From the NCBI RefSeq assembly GCF_001424125.1, contig NZ_LMQI01000002.1, positions 1 through 64,000 on the forward strand: a stretch of 64,000 nt of DNA, in the 5' to 3' direction. Both the position numbers and the translations under genes were made by a program. A model generated the notes under the pieces. It had not been told where the DNA came from. It saw only the letters and a list, made by a program, of their open reading frames with translations, and searched no databases. Numbering within the stretch: position 1 is the stretch's first letter; every line of letters begins with the position of its first letter. The DNA is from Cellulomonas sp. Leaf395. GTDB taxonomy: Bacteria > Actinomycetota > Actinomycetes > Actinomycetales > Cellulomonadaceae. Shown here in pieces: positions 52,781-63,058 of the stretch.

Positions 52781-54043
52781 CTACTTGAGGAAGTCGGGCA
52801 CGTCCAGCTCGTCGCGGTCGCGGTCGCGACGGGGGGCGTCCTCGGTGAAGATCCGCGGCACCTCCAGCGCGCCGGTGATGGGCGTCGGCTCGGCGTCGGT
52901 GGACAGGAAGGCCGGGACGTCAGGCTGCGTCGGGGCGGGGTTGTGGTTCTGCGCGTAGGCACCGACCCGCACCAGCTGCTCCTCCGGGTCGACCACCGGG
53001 CGCGGCGTCGGGACGTTCGGGGCGGCTGCGGGGACCTGCCGCGCCGAGTTGCCGCTGACCTGACCGAGTGCGCGCGCGTCCCGGCGGACCGTCGGCGAGC
53101 CCGAGTCGAAACCGGCCGCGATCACCGTCACCCGCACCTCGTCACCGAGGGCGTCGTCGATGACCGCACCGAAGATGATGTTGGCCTCGGGGTGGGCAGC
53201 TTCCTGGACCAGACGGGCCGCCTCGTTGATCTCGAACAGACCGAGGTCGGAACCACCCTGGATGGACAGCAGCACCCCGTGGGCGCCGTCGATGCTGGCT
53301 TCCAGCAGCGGCGACGAGATGGCCATCTCCGCCGCCTGCACGGCCCGGTCGTCACCGCGGGCGAAGCCGATGCCCATGAGGGCCGAGCCGGCACCCTGCA
53401 TGACGGACTTCACGTCGGCGAAGTCGAGGTTGATGAGCCCCGGCGTGGTGATGAGGTCGGTGATGCCCTGGACACCGGACAGCAGCACCTGGTCGGCCGA
53501 GTGGAACGCGTCGAGCACGGACACGGAGCGGTCGGAGATCTGCAGCAGTCGGTCGTTCGGGATGACGATGAGCGTGTCGACCTCGGCACGCAGCGCCTCG
53601 ATGCCCGAGTCCGCCTGCACGGAGCGGCGGCGACCCTCGAACGTGAACGGCCGCGTGACCACACCGATCGTCAGGGCGCCGAGCGAGCGGGCGATCCGGG
53701 CGACGACCGGCGCGCCACCGGTACCGGTGCCACCACCCTCGCCCGCGGTGACGAAGACCATGTCGGCGCCCCGCAGGACGTCCTCGATCTCGTCCTTGTG
53801 GTCCTCGGCGGCCTTCTTGCCCACCTCGGGGTCGGCGCCGGCGCCGAGGCCCCGGGTGAGCTCGCGGCCGACGTCGAGCTTGACGTCCGCGTCGGACATG
53901 AGCAGGGCCTGGGCGTCGGTGTTGACGGCGATGAACTCGACACCCTTGAGGCCGACCTCGATCATGCGGTTCACGGCGTTCACGCCGCCGCCGCCGATGC
54001 CGACGACCTTGATGACCGCCAGGTAGTTCTGCGGAGCTGCCAC
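52781..54043 (-). CDS. ftsZ: Cell division GTPase FtsZ
   Basis: FtsZ forms the Z-ring. The 420 residues have the GTP-binding GGGTGTGG (103-110), the T7 loop ([11 protein letters not shown]), a linker (about 320-405), and the C-terminal peptide [10 protein letters not shown] that binds SepF. I start at GTG 54043 ([15 protein letters not shown]), with GAGAGG 8 nt before; ATG 54085 would add 14 non-conserved residues. Transcription may start from the promoter in the 235-nt gap upstream. Confidence 0.97.
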   Translation of the reverse strand: MAAPQNYLAVIKVVGIGGGGVNAVNRMIEVGLKGVEFIAVNTDAQALLMSDADVKLDVGRELTRGLGAGADPEVGKKAAEDHKDEIEDVLRGADMVFVTAGEGGGTGTGGAPVVARIARSLGALTIGVVTRPFTFEGRRRSVQADSGIEALRAEVDTLIVIPNDRLLQISDRSVSVLDAFHSADQVLLSGVQGITDLITTPGLINLDFADVKSVMQGAGSALMGIGFARGDDRAVQAAEMAISSPLLEASIDGAHGVLLSIQGGSDLGLFEINEAARLVQEAAHPEANIIFGAVIDDALGDEVRVTVIAAGFDSGSPTVRRDARALGQVSGNSARQVPAAAPNVPTPRPVVDPEEQLVRVGAYAQNHNPAPTQPDVPAFLSTDAEPTPITGALEVPRIFTEDAPRRDRDRDELDVPDFLK

Positions 54044-54138
54044 GGTGGGTGCCTCTCGTTCTGTGCCGGTCGCGGCCGGGGCCACGGGGTCCGTCCGCGG
54101 CCCGCACGGCGGCGGACGAGCGTCGGGGTGAAACCTTC

Positions 54139-54181
54139 ACCCTCAACTTGAGGGTTATAGTTATGTCAGGTGCGTTGTCAG
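54139..54181 (-). promoter_or_regulatory. ftsZ promoter with adjoining 17-bp palindrome
   Basis: On the minus strand CTGACA (54181-54176) and TATAAC (54159-54154) are 16 bp apart, a strong promoter by local standards. Directly next to the -10, ACCCTCAA and TTGAGGGT (54139-54155) form an inverted repeat around one central base, at or near the transcription start. It could be an operator or the foot of a 5' UTR hairpin. The remaining gap (54044-54278) contains nothing else I can support. Confidence 0.5.
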
Positions 54182-54278
54182 TGCGTGACGCTAGGTGTCG
54201 TCCGCACCTCGATCAACGACCGCGCCGCGCGTGTCGGGAGTTGCGCGAAGAATTACTCCCCCGAGCGGGGCCTGTCCG

Positions 54279-55277
54279 TCACTTCGTGATGGGCAGCCGA
54301 GGCGCGGAGACGTCGATGACGCTCGCCCCGGCTGCGGCCGGAGACGCCCGCAGGGCCGAGAGCACCGCGATCTTCAGCGGCGTCTGACCCGCACTCCCCC
54401 AGTCGACGCGCACCCCGTCGCGCAGGTTCATCGTCACCGTGTCCTGCGTGCGGGCCGAGACGTCGCCCACCTGGGCGAGCAGGTCCGGCGGCAGCTGCTG
54501 GAGCACACTCAGCACCGCGCCGAGCGTCCGCTTGTCCCCGACCGGCACGTCGACCACCGGCAACCCCTCGGGTGGGGCGTCGACGCGGCCCACCTGCACA
54601 CCGTCCATGTCGAGCAGCGCAAAACCGGCCGGGCCGGTCTGCACCCCGGGCGTCTGGGCGCTCGGCTGCTCGGGGACAGCGGCGACGGGTTCACGGGCGA
54701 CGAGCACCACGGCGATGCCGCGCGGCCACTCGCGCGTGACCCGCGCCTCCCGGACACCGGGCACCTCCAGCACGTCGTCGCGCAGCCGGACCGTGTCCAG
54801 GCGCGGGAGCGGCGTGGTCGCGTGCGCGCCGACGACGTCCAGCACCTGGTCGACCGCGACGACGGTCCCAGCGCCCTCGATGTGCACCTGCGCCGGGTCG
54901 AGGGCGAGCACCGGTGAGAAGAACAGCAGCCACCCGAGCGCGCCGGCCACGACCGTCGAGCCCGCGACCAGCAGCCCCTGGCGTCGCGCCAGGTTGCGAC
55001 GGGCGCGCGAGCGCTCGGCGAACCGCGCCTCCGAGCTGGTGGACACCACAGGCGGCGCGACCGGCCCTGAATAGCCGCGCGCCCCTCCCGCGCTGTACGT
55101 GGTGACTGCGCGGCTGAAGGCTGCGGGATCCTCCTGCGGCACGGTGGCCGTCGGAGCGGTCACGGGCTTACCGCGGGACGCCGGCGTGGCGGCCGGGGTC
55201 GAGGCCGACGTGCGGCGCGGGGCGGCGGGCCGGCCGGGCGCCGGGCTGCGCGGACCGGCCGGGCGCGACGGGCTCAT
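54279..55277 (-). CDS. ftsQ: Cell division protein FtsQ/DivIB
   Basis: FtsQ connects early and late divisome proteins. The 332 residues comprise a long Pro/Ala/Ser-rich cytoplasmic tail (1-85), a basic anchor ARRNLARRQ, one transmembrane helix (101-121), a POTRA domain (about 127-195) and the FtsQ beta domain. The tail is much longer than in E. coli FtsQ. ATG 55277 overlaps the murC stop (ATGA). Confidence 0.94.
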   Translation of the reverse strand: MSPSRPAGPRSPAPGRPAAPRRTSASTPAATPASRGKPVTAPTATVPQEDPAAFSRAVTTYSAGGARGYSGPVAPPVVSTSSEARFAERSRARRNLARRQGLLVAGSTVVAGALGWLLFFSPVLALDPAQVHIEGAGTVVAVDQVLDVVGAHATTPLPRLDTVRLRDDVLEVPGVREARVTREWPRGIAVVLVAREPVAAVPEQPSAQTPGVQTGPAGFALLDMDGVQVGRVDAPPEGLPVVDVPVGDKRTLGAVLSVLQQLPPDLLAQVGDVSARTQDTVTMNLRDGVRVDWGSAGQTPLKIAVLSALRASPAAAGASVIDVSAPRLPITK

Positions 55278-56692
55278 GCGCCCGGTCCGTCGCCGGCGAG
55301 CGCGTCGAGCACCACGGAGGCCAGCAGCGTCACGTCGCCCGCTCCTACCGTGAGCACGAGGTCGCCGGGACGTGCCGCCGCGGCGACGGCACGTGCAGCA
55401 TCGAACCGGTCGGGCACGAACGACGCCTTGCCGGGCGTCGGGACGCTGTCCACGATCAGAGCGCCCGTGACCGACGGGTCCGGGTCCTCGCGCGCAGCGT
55501 AGACGTCCGTGACGACCACGACGTCCGCGAGGTCGAGCGCGGCGCCGAACTCGACCGCGAACGTGCGGGTGCGCGAGTACAGGTGCGGCTGGAACAGGGC
55601 GACCACTCGGCCGTCGCCGACGACCGAGCGGGCGCCGCGAAGCAGCGCCGCGACCTCGGTCGGGTGGTGCGAGTAGTCGTCGACCACGCGGACGCCGCCG
55701 ACGGTCCCGCGATCCTCGAAGCGTCGACCGGTGCCGCGGAACGCCGCGAGACCGTCGGCCGCGTCGGGCACGCCGAGGCGCCGGGCGGTGGCCCACGCGG
55801 CTGCGGCGTTCAAGGCGTTGTGCGCCCCAGGGAACGCGAGGCGCACCGTGGTCGTCAGGTCACCGGCGGTGAGCTCGAAGGCCCACCGGCCCGCGTCGGC
55901 GCGCAGGTCGCCCACGACGACGTCGGCGTCCGGAGAGGTGCCGTAGGTGACGACCGTGACGTCGCGTCCCGCGAGCGTGTCGCGCACGCGGTCGACGAGC
56001 CGTGCCGCACCGGGGTCGTCGGCACACACGACGAGCGTGCCACCGGACCGGATGCGGCCGGCGAACTGGACGAACACGTCCTCGAACGCCTCCGTGGATC
56101 CGTAGTGGTCCAGGTGGTCCGGCTCGACGTTCGTGACGACGGCGACCAGCGGCGCGTACGCGAGGAACGAGCCGTCGGACTCGTCGGCCTCCGCCACGAA
56201 CGCCGGGCCGGCACCGTCCCGGCCACCGCCGAGCGGCCCGTCGGCGGAGAACACGGTGCCGCCGATCGCGAAGGACGGGTCGGCGCCCGCGTGCAGCAGA
56301 GCGGTGGCGATCATCGCCGAGGTGGTGGTCTTGCCGTGGGCTCCGGCCACCGCGACCGCGTCGCGGTCGACCATGAGGGACGCGAGGGCCTCGGAGCGGT
56401 GCAGCACCCGCAGGCCGCGCTCACGGGCTCGGGCGAGCTCGGGATTGGTCTCCCTGACAGCCGACGAGATCACGACGGTGTCGGCGTCGTCGACGAGCGC
56501 AGCGTCGTGGCCGACGTGCACCGCGACGCCCGCCTGGCGCAGCGCGGGCAGGGCCGGGCCGTCGGCTGCGTCGGACCCGCTGACCGGGACGCCCCGGGCG
56601 GCGAGCAGCGCTGCGACCGCGGACATCCCCGCACCACCGACACCGACGAGGTGGACCCGGCCGAGATCGGTCGGGCGCTGCCCGGCACTCAC
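55274..56692 (-). CDS. murC: UDP-N-acetylmuramate--L-alanine ligase
   Basis: The enzyme adds L-Ala to UDP-MurNAc in the cytosol. The 472-residue Mur ligase has the N-terminal Rossmann motif HLVGVGGAGMSA, the ATP loop GAHGKTTTSAM, the central EADESDGSF, and the C-terminal DDYSHHPTE and RTFAVEFG blocks. GTG 56692 overlaps the murG stop (GTGA). Confidence 0.96.
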   Translation of the reverse strand: MSAGQRPTDLGRVHLVGVGGAGMSAVAALLAARGVPVSGSDAADGPALPALRQAGVAVHVGHDAALVDDADTVVISSAVRETNPELARARERGLRVLHRSEALASLMVDRDAVAVAGAHGKTTTSAMIATALLHAGADPSFAIGGTVFSADGPLGGGRDGAGPAFVAEADESDGSFLAYAPLVAVVTNVEPDHLDHYGSTEAFEDVFVQFAGRIRSGGTLVVCADDPGAARLVDRVRDTLAGRDVTVVTYGTSPDADVVVGDLRADAGRWAFELTAGDLTTTVRLAFPGAHNALNAAAAWATARRLGVPDAADGLAAFRGTGRRFEDRGTVGGVRVVDDYSHHPTEVAALLRGARSVVGDGRVVALFQPHLYSRTRTFAVEFGAALDLADVVVVTDVYAAREDPDPSVTGALIVDSVPTPGKASFVPDRFDAARAVAAAARPGDLVLTVGAGDVTLLASVVLDALAGDGPGA

Positions 56693-57825
56693 GGCAGCTC
56701 CTTCTCGACCAGCCTGGCCACGCGGGCGGCGGCGTCTCGGACCCCGACGCCCGCAGCGGCGCGGCCCATGCGCTCGCGCGTCTCCGCGGCCCCGTCGCCG
56801 ACCAGCAGGACGCGCAGGTGCGTGCGGATCCAGGCGGGGTCGAGGTCGGCGTCGTCGACCAGGAGCCCGCCACCGGCCGCGACCACGGCCGCGGCGTTCA
56901 GACGCTGCTCGCCGTTGCCGATGGGCAGCGGGACGTAGACGGCGGGGATGCCCAGCGCGGCCTGCTCGCACACCGTGCCGGCGCCGGAGCGCCCGACGAC
57001 GACGTCGGCGACGGCCAGGGCGAGCTGCATCTGCGTCAGGTACTCCCGCACGTGGTACCGCTCGGCTCCGGGCACCCCGGCCAGCGCGGCCCGGACCGCG
57101 TCCGCCTTGCCGGCGCCCGTCAGGTGCAGCACCTGGACGCCCGCTGCCAGCAGGTCGGCTGCGGCTCCCGCGACCGCGGTGTTGACGCTCACGGCGCCGA
57201 GCGACCCGCCGGACACCAGGAGCGTCGGGAGGTCGGCGTCGAGACCGAGCTCGGCGGCGGCGGCGGCGCGCGTCCCCACGGGGTCGTCGAGGCGCTGCTC
57301 GACCAGCCGGGCGATCGGCGCCCGCAGCGGCAGGCCGGTGACCTGCGCACCCCGCAGAGCCGTGCCGGGAAACGTCACGGCGATCGAGCGTGCCCACCGG
57401 GCGCCCAGCCGGTTGGCCAGACCCGGGCGCGCGTTCTGCTCGTGGATGACGACCGGGATGCCCCGGCGCCGGGCCGCGAGGTAGGCCGGCGTCGCGACGT
57501 AGCCGCCGAAGCCCACCACCACCTGCGCGCCGGACTCGTCGATCGCGGTCCCCGCGGCCCGGACCGCGTCACGCAGGCGCCCCGGCAGCCGGAACCAGTC
57601 GAGAGTGGGTCGGCGCGGCAGCGGGACGCGCGGGACGACCGCCAGCGGGAGGCCGTGCTCCGGGACCAGCCGGGACTCCAGACCCTCGGCGGTGCCGAGC
57701 ACGGTGAGCCGGATGGTCGGGCGTCGGCGACGGAGCTCGTCGGCGACCGCCAGCAGCGGGTTGACGTGCCCAGCCGTGCCGCCGCCTGCGAGCAGCACCG
57801 AAGGCGCTGACCGGGCGTCAGCCAC
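56689..57825 (-). CDS. murG: UDP-GlcNAc:lipid I N-acetylglucosaminyltransferase
   Basis: MurG makes lipid II from lipid I at the inner membrane face. The 378-residue GT-B (GT28) enzyme has GGGTAGHVNPLLAVADEL near the N-terminus, IHEQNARPGLANR, LLVSGGSLGA and the donor site RSGAGTVCEQAALGIPAVYVPLP. ATG 57825 lies 8 nt inside ftsW. Confidence 0.96.
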   Translation of the reverse strand: MADARSAPSVLLAGGGTAGHVNPLLAVADELRRRRPTIRLTVLGTAEGLESRLVPEHGLPLAVVPRVPLPRRPTLDWFRLPGRLRDAVRAAGTAIDESGAQVVVGFGGYVATPAYLAARRRGIPVVIHEQNARPGLANRLGARWARSIAVTFPGTALRGAQVTGLPLRAPIARLVEQRLDDPVGTRAAAAAELGLDADLPTLLVSGGSLGAVSVNTAVAGAAADLLAAGVQVLHLTGAGKADAVRAALAGVPGAERYHVREYLTQMQLALAVADVVVGRSGAGTVCEQAALGIPAVYVPLPIGNGEQRLNAAAVVAAGGGLLVDDADLDPAWIRTHLRVLLVGDGAAETRERMGRAAAGVGVRDAAARVARLVEKELP

Positions 57826-59071
57826 GAGACCGCCCGATCACGGCCAGCGACCGACGGACCACCCCGGGCCGGGCCGCGAGCGCCTCCGCCGCACCGGGTT
57901 CTGAGCGCGCGAACGAGATGAGCACCCCGAGCGCGGCCATCGTCATGATCAGCGCCGAGCCACCCGCGGAGACCAGCGGCAGCGGGATGCCGATCACCGG
58001 TGCCAGGCCGATCACCACGGCGACGTTGACCATCGCCTGGCCGATGATCCAGCACAGGATCGCGCCCGTCGTGATCTGGACGAAGGGGTCAGGGTGCCGA
58101 CGGATCACCCGGATCATGGCGAACGCGAGCAGACCGAAGAGGCCGAGGACGAGCAGGGTGCCGATGAGTCCGAGCTCCTCACCGAGGATCGCGAAGATGA
58201 AGTCGTTGTGCGCCGCCGGGAGGTAGGACCACTTCTCCCGGCTCTCCCCCAGGCCGAGCCCGCCCCAGCCGCCGCTGGCCAGTCCCCAGGCGCCGTGCAG
58301 GGTCTGGTAGCACGCCGACGCGGCGTCGCACTCGTTGGAGAGCCAGGACGTGATCCGGTCGGTGCGGTTGGTGCTGGTCGTCGTGAGGAAGGCGGTCAGG
58401 CCGGCGGCAGGCAGCGCGGCGAACGCGAACATGCGCATCGGGACCCCGGCCACGAACAGGGCGCCCGCGACCAGCATGATGAGCACCATGGCGGTGCCGA
58501 GGTCGTGCCCGGCGAGGACGACGAGGATCGCCACTCCGGCGACGGGCACCGCGGGGATCATGGCGTGCTTCCACTGGCGCAGCAGCGGCAGCTTGCGGGT
58601 CAGGACGGCGCCCAGCCAGATGGCCAGCGCGAGCTTGATGGTCTCCGACGGCTGCGCGGAGAAGCCCGGGAGGCACACCCAGTTCTGGTTGCCGCCGGCG
58701 CCGCAGCCGAGCGGGGTGAACACGGCCATCTGGAACGCGATCGAGAACGCCAGCGCCGGCCAGGCGATGGTCTTGAAGAACCTCACGGGCGCCCGGGACA
58801 GCCCGAACAGCAGGGGAAGACCGATGAGCGCGTACTTCGCCTGGTCGAGGAACACCGCGTACGGCGAGTCCCCGTCGTCGAGCGACTCCACGCTCGAGCT
58901 GGACAGGACCATGACCAGCCCGATGACGAGCAGCAGCGCGGTCGCGCCGATGAGCACGTAGTAGCTGGTGACCGCACTGTTCCACTGCCCGAGCAGCGAG
59001 CCTGTAGAGGAACCCGCCTGCGGGGGGCGCTCGCGGGAGGCCGCGCGGGGACGCCCTGTCGTCGTCGTCAT
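57818..59071 (-). CDS. ftsW: Septal peptidoglycan glycosyltransferase FtsW
   Basis: This SEDS-family lipid II polymerase works at the septum. The 417 residues contain about ten transmembrane helices, from near residue 35 (YYVLIGATALLLVIGLVMVL) onwards, the AQPSETIKLALAIW segment with catalytic SEDS Asp/Glu region, VLAGHDLGTAMVL, and GIPLPLVSAGGSALI near the C-terminus. GGAGGAGGAG just before the ATG is an exceptionally strong ribosome binding site. Confidence 0.95.
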   Translation of the reverse strand: MTTTTGRPRAASRERPPQAGSSTGSLLGQWNSAVTSYYVLIGATALLLVIGLVMVLSSSSVESLDDGDSPYAVFLDQAKYALIGLPLLFGLSRAPVRFFKTIAWPALAFSIAFQMAVFTPLGCGAGGNQNWVCLPGFSAQPSETIKLALAIWLGAVLTRKLPLLRQWKHAMIPAVPVAGVAILVVLAGHDLGTAMVLIMLVAGALFVAGVPMRMFAFAALPAAGLTAFLTTTSTNRTDRITSWLSNECDAASACYQTLHGAWGLASGGWGGLGLGESREKWSYLPAAHNDFIFAILGEELGLIGTLLVLGLFGLLAFAMIRVIRRHPDPFVQITTGAILCWIIGQAMVNVAVVIGLAPVIGIPLPLVSAGGSALIMTMAALGVLISFARSEPGAAEALAARPGVVRRSLAVIGRSRG

Positions 59072-59090
59072 CGCTCCTCCTCCCGGCGCG

Positions 59091-60527
59091 TCACTCGTCC
59101 CCGCCGAGGGCCCGCACGGCAGCGGCGAACTGCTCGCCGCGGGCGGCGTACGACGTGAACTGGTCCATCGACGCGCACGCGGGCGCGAGCAGGACGGTGA
59201 CCGGGCTCGACGCGCGGGGGTCGGAAGCGAGCCTCCTGGCCTCGTCCACGGCGCGGTTCATCACCGGGCCAGTCTCACCGGCGTCGACCTCGACCACGGG
59301 GACGTCGGGTGCGTGTCGGGCGAGAGCGTCACGCAACGGTGACCGGTCGACGCCGATCAGCACCACGGCCCGCAGGCGGTCGTGCCGGGCAGCGACGAGC
59401 TCGTCGAACTGCGCGCCCTTGGCCAGGCCGCCCGCGATCCAGACCACGCTGCCCGCCGGGAACGCTCCGAGGGCCGCGGAGGCTGCGTGGGCGTTCGTCG
59501 CCTTGGAGTCGTCGACGTAGGCGGCGCCGTCGACGACGGCGACGGTCGCGAGCCGGTGCTCCCCCGGTCCGTAGGCGCGCAGCCCCTCGCGGATAGCCGC
59601 CGGGGTGACGCCGTGCGCGAGAGCGAGCGCGGCAGCCGCGAGCGCGTTGGCGACGACGTGCGGCGGCACCGTGCCGTCCGGGCCGGCCAGCTGGGTCAGG
59701 TCGTCGAGCGTGCCCAGCTCGGCCGCGTGCGTGTGCCTGAGCCGCGCGAAGCCGCGGTCGACCATGACGTCCTCGACCAGGCCGACCTGCCCGACCAGCG
59801 GTGTGCCGGTGGTGAACCCGACGGCGACGCAGCCGTCGACGACGTCCGCCTCCCGGACCAGGTCCAGCGTGGCGCCGTCGGCGAGGTTGTACACGCACGC
59901 CACCTGGGCGCGCTCGAAGATGCGGCCCTTGTCGGCGGCGTAGGCGTCGAGCGACCCGTGCCAGTCCAGGTGGTCGGGTGCGATGTTGAGCACCGCAGCC
60001 GCCTGCGCGGACATCGAGGACGTGTGGTGCAGCTGGAAGCTCGACAGCTCGACGGCGAGGACATCGAGCGTCGGGTCGGTCGCCGCGAGCACGACGGGGG
60101 TGCCGACGTTGCCGACCGCCACGGCGTTCTCCCCGGCGGCGCGCAGGATCGACTCCAGCATGCCCACGGTGGTGGTCTTCCCGTTGGTCCCCGTGACCGC
60201 GAGCCACGGCGCCGGCCCGCCCCCGCCCGCGCGGCCGACGCGCACGTGCCACGCGAGCTCGACCTCGCTCCACACGGGCACGTCGTGCTCGCGGGCGGCG
60301 ACGAGGAGCGGGTGGTGCGGCGGCAGCCCAGGCGATGCGACGACGAGGTCCGCCCGGTCCAGCACGGTGCCCGCGAGCAGCTCGGCGGGGCCGATGACGT
60401 CCTCCGCGTGGTCGTCGACCGGCACCACGCGCGCACCCCGGGACGCCAGGATCTCGACCGCGGCGCGACCGGAGACCCCGAGCCCGGCGACGACCACCAG
60501 GGCGCCCTCCAGCACGAGAGAGGCCAC
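59091..60527 (-). CDS. murD: UDP-N-acetylmuramoylalanine--D-glutamate ligase
   Basis: The enzyme adds D-Glu. The 478-residue Mur ligase begins with the Rossmann motif VAGLGVSGRAAVEIL, has the ATP loop GTNGKTTTVGML, NIAPDHLDWHGS and the DDSKATNAHAA C-terminal block. It starts directly after the mraY stop, and a 19-nt gap separates it from ftsW. Confidence 0.96.
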   Translation of the reverse strand: MASLVLEGALVVVAGLGVSGRAAVEILASRGARVVPVDDHAEDVIGPAELLAGTVLDRADLVVASPGLPPHHPLLVAAREHDVPVWSEVELAWHVRVGRAGGGGPAPWLAVTGTNGKTTTVGMLESILRAAGENAVAVGNVGTPVVLAATDPTLDVLAVELSSFQLHHTSSMSAQAAAVLNIAPDHLDWHGSLDAYAADKGRIFERAQVACVYNLADGATLDLVREADVVDGCVAVGFTTGTPLVGQVGLVEDVMVDRGFARLRHTHAAELGTLDDLTQLAGPDGTVPPHVVANALAAAALALAHGVTPAAIREGLRAYGPGEHRLATVAVVDGAAYVDDSKATNAHAASAALGAFPAGSVVWIAGGLAKGAQFDELVAARHDRLRAVVLIGVDRSPLRDALARHAPDVPVVEVDAGETGPVMNRAVDEARRLASDPRASSPVTVLLAPACASMDQFTSYAARGEQFAAAVRALGGDE

Positions 60528-61610
60528 CTACCCGGCCACCCACTCGGCGTAGAAGATCCCGACCCCGAGCGCGACGAACAACCCGGCGATGATCCAGAAC
60601 CGGATCACGATCGTCACCTCGCCCCACCCCGACAGCTCGAAGTGGTGGTGCAGCGGCGCCATCTTGAAGACACGTTTCCCGGTCAGCTTGAAGAAGCCGA
60701 TCTGGATCACGTCCGAGAGGACGACGAGCACGAACAGGCCGCCGATGATCGCCGCGAGGATCTCGGTGCGGGACAGGATCGACAGGCCGGCGAGCGCACC
60801 GCCGAGCGCGAGCGAGCCGGTGTCTCCCATGAAGATCTTGGCGGGGCTGGCGTTCCACCAGAGGAAGCCGAAGCACGCGCCCGTGATGGCCGCCGCGACG
60901 ACCGCGAGGTCCAGCGGGTCCCGCGTCTCGTAGCACTGCGGCCCGGCGCTGGCCAGGAACTGGCAGCTCTGGTTGGACTGCCAGACGCCGACGATGACGT
61001 ACGCGCCGAACACGATGAGGGAGACGCCGGTGGCCAGCCCGTCGAGGCCGTCGGTGAGGTTCACCGCGTTGGACCACGCCGTGATCAGGAAGTTCGCCCA
61101 GATGACGAACAGGATGGTGCCGACGGTCACGCCCCAGGTCGCGAGGTCCAGGTTGGTGTCGCGGATGAAGGAGATGTGCGTGGACGCAGGCGTGCGGAAC
61201 TTGTCGTTGGGGAACTGCAGGGCCGCCACCGCGAACGTGATGCCCACGATGCCCTGGCCGATGATCTTCCAGCGTGCGCTGAGACCGAGGCTGCGCTGCC
61301 GGGAGATCTTGATGAAGTCGTCGAGGAACCCGACGACGCCGAGCCCGGTCATCAGGAAGAGGACGAGGACGGCCGAGGCGCTCGGCGCGGTCCCGGTCAC
61401 GATCAGGCCGCTGACCCAGCCCGCCAGCGTCGCGCCGATGATGACGACGCCACCCATGGTCGGGGTCCCGCGCTTGGTGAAGTGCGCGGTCGGTCCGTCC
61501 TGCCGGATGAACTGGCCGTACTGCTTGTGGACCAGGAAGCGGATGAACAGAGGCGTGCCCAGCAGCGCGATGAGCATCGCGAGGCCACCGGAGATGAGGA
61601 CCGCCCTCAT
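60528..61610 (-). CDS. mraY: Phospho-MurNAc-pentapeptide transferase
   Basis: MraY joins phospho-MurNAc-pentapeptide to undecaprenyl phosphate to give lipid I. The 360-residue polytopic protein (about ten helices) has the family's cytoplasmic motifs: [17 protein letters not shown] with the DD pair, [12 protein letters not shown], and the [11 protein letters not shown] signature near the C-terminus. ATG 61610 overlaps the murF stop by 4 nt. Confidence 0.97.
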   Translation of the reverse strand: MRAVLISGGLAMLIALLGTPLFIRFLVHKQYGQFIRQDGPTAHFTKRGTPTMGGVVIIGATLAGWVSGLIVTGTAPSASAVLVLFLMTGLGVVGFLDDFIKISRQRSLGLSARWKIIGQGIVGITFAVAALQFPNDKFRTPASTHISFIRDTNLDLATWGVTVGTILFVIWANFLITAWSNAVNLTDGLDGLATGVSLIVFGAYVIVGVWQSNQSCQFLASAGPQCYETRDPLDLAVVAAAITGACFGFLWWNASPAKIFMGDTGSLALGGALAGLSILSRTEILAAIIGGLFVLVVLSDVIQIGFFKLTGKRVFKMAPLHHHFELSGWGEVTIVIRFWIIAGLFVALGVGIFYAEWVAG

Positions 61611-63058
61611 CGGGCGCCCCCCTCGACCAGGGTGTCGCCGAGCTTCCAGAGGCCGGCGCCGTACGACGACTTCACCAGCACCACGTCACCGGGCCGCAGC
61701 TCGCTCTCGAGGAAGGCCGTCGCCACGGCGAGGCCGTCCGCGAGCACCACCTCGTCACCCCACGACCCCTCGTGGTTGGCGCCGTCGCGGATGGCCCGCG
61801 CACCGTCGCCGACCACGATCGTCAGGCCGATGTTGAGCCGGACGCACAGCCGCCCGATGGCGTCGTGGGCCTCGCGCGCGTCGGGCCCCAGCTCGAGCAT
61901 CTCGCCGAGCACCGCGATCGAGCGCCGGTCCCGTCCTGCCAGCACGGCGAGCGCTTTGAGCGCCGCGCGCATGGAGTCCGGGTTGGCGTTGTAGGAGTCG
62001 TCGACGACGGTGACGCCGTCGGGCCGGTCGACCACGTGCATGCGGTGCGGGCTCAGGGCGTCCGCGGCGCTGAGCCCGGCAGCGACCTCGTCCAGGTCGA
62101 GCCCGACGGCGAGCGCCGCGGCCGCGGCGCCGAGGGCGTTGTGCACGTGGTGCTCGCCGACAAGCCGCAACGACACCTCGGCGGTGCGCTCGGTCTCGCC
62201 CCGCTGCACGAGCGTGAACGCCGCCCGCCCGGTGCGGTCGAGGCGCACGTCACGCACGCCCACCGTCGCGTCCGGGGCGGCGCCGAACGTCACGACGTCG
62301 CCGGGAGCGAGCGCCGCCATCGCCGACACGCGCGGGTCGTCGGCGTTGAGCACGGCCACCCCGTCCGCGACCAGGCCCTGCACGATCTCCGCCTTCGCGA
62401 CGGCGACCGCGTCGATGCCTCCGAAGCCACCGAGGTGCGCGTGCCCGACGATGAGGACCACCGCGACGTCGGGCGGCGCGACGTCGGTGAGGTAGGTGAG
62501 GTGACCCGGGCCGCTGGCGCCCATCTCGAGCACCAGGAAGCGCGTCGACTCGTCGGCGCGCAGGACCGTCAGCGGCAGACCGATCTCGTTGTTGAACGAG
62601 CGGACCGGTGCGATCGTCGGCCCGACGCTCCCGCACAGCTGCGCGAGCAGGTCCTTGGTCGTGGTCTTGCCGACCGACCCCGTGATCCCGACGACGCGCA
62701 GGTCGCTGCCGCCGGGCTCGAGCGCGACCTCGCGCAGGCGCTCCAGCACGACGCGCGCCAGGTCACCGAGGGCCTTCTCGACGTCGGTGACGACGACGCT
62801 CGGCAGCACCTGCCCACCGGACCCGATGACGTCCCGCGCCGCGAGCACGAGCGCGGCTCCGGCGGCGACCGCCACCGCGGCGTAGTCGTGCCCGTCCACG
62901 TGCTCGCCCGGCAACGCGACGAACAGGCCGCCGGTGACGTCGTCGCGCGAGTCGACCACGACGGGTCCGCTGACGACGAGGGCGGGCTCGGTGGCCGCTG
63001 CACCGCGCAGCACACCGCCGGTTGCGGCCGCGATCTCGGCCGCCGTCAGCGCGATCAC
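61607..63058 (-). CDS. murF: UDP-MurNAc-tripeptide--D-alanyl-D-alanine ligase
   Basis: The enzyme adds the D-Ala-D-Ala dipeptide. The 483-residue Mur ligase has an N-terminal uridine-binding domain ([17 protein letters not shown]), the ATP loop [29 protein letters not shown] and [16 protein letters not shown] 63058 overlaps the murE stop by 4 nt. Confidence 0.96.
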   Translation of the reverse strand: MIALTAAEIAAATGGVLRGAAATEPALVVSGPVVVDSRDDVTGGLFVALPGEHVDGHDYAAVAVAAGAALVLAARDVIGSGGQVLPSVVVTDVEKALGDLARVVLERLREVALEPGGSDLRVVGITGSVGKTTTKDLLAQLCGSVGPTIAPVRSFNNEIGLPLTVLRADESTRFLVLEMGASGPGHLTYLTDVAPPDVAVVLIVGHAHLGGFGGIDAVAVAKAEIVQGLVADGVAVLNADDPRVSAMAALAPGDVVTFGAAPDATVGVRDVRLDRTGRAAFTLVQRGETERTAEVSLRLVGEHHVHNALGAAAAALAVGLDLDEVAAGLSAADALSPHRMHVVDRPDGVTVVDDSYNANPDSMRAALKALAVLAGRDRRSIAVLGEMLELGPDAREAHDAIGRLCVRLNIGLTIVVGDGARAIRDGANHEGSWGDEVVLADGLAVATAFLESELRPGDVVLVKSSYGAGLWKLGDTLVEGGAR

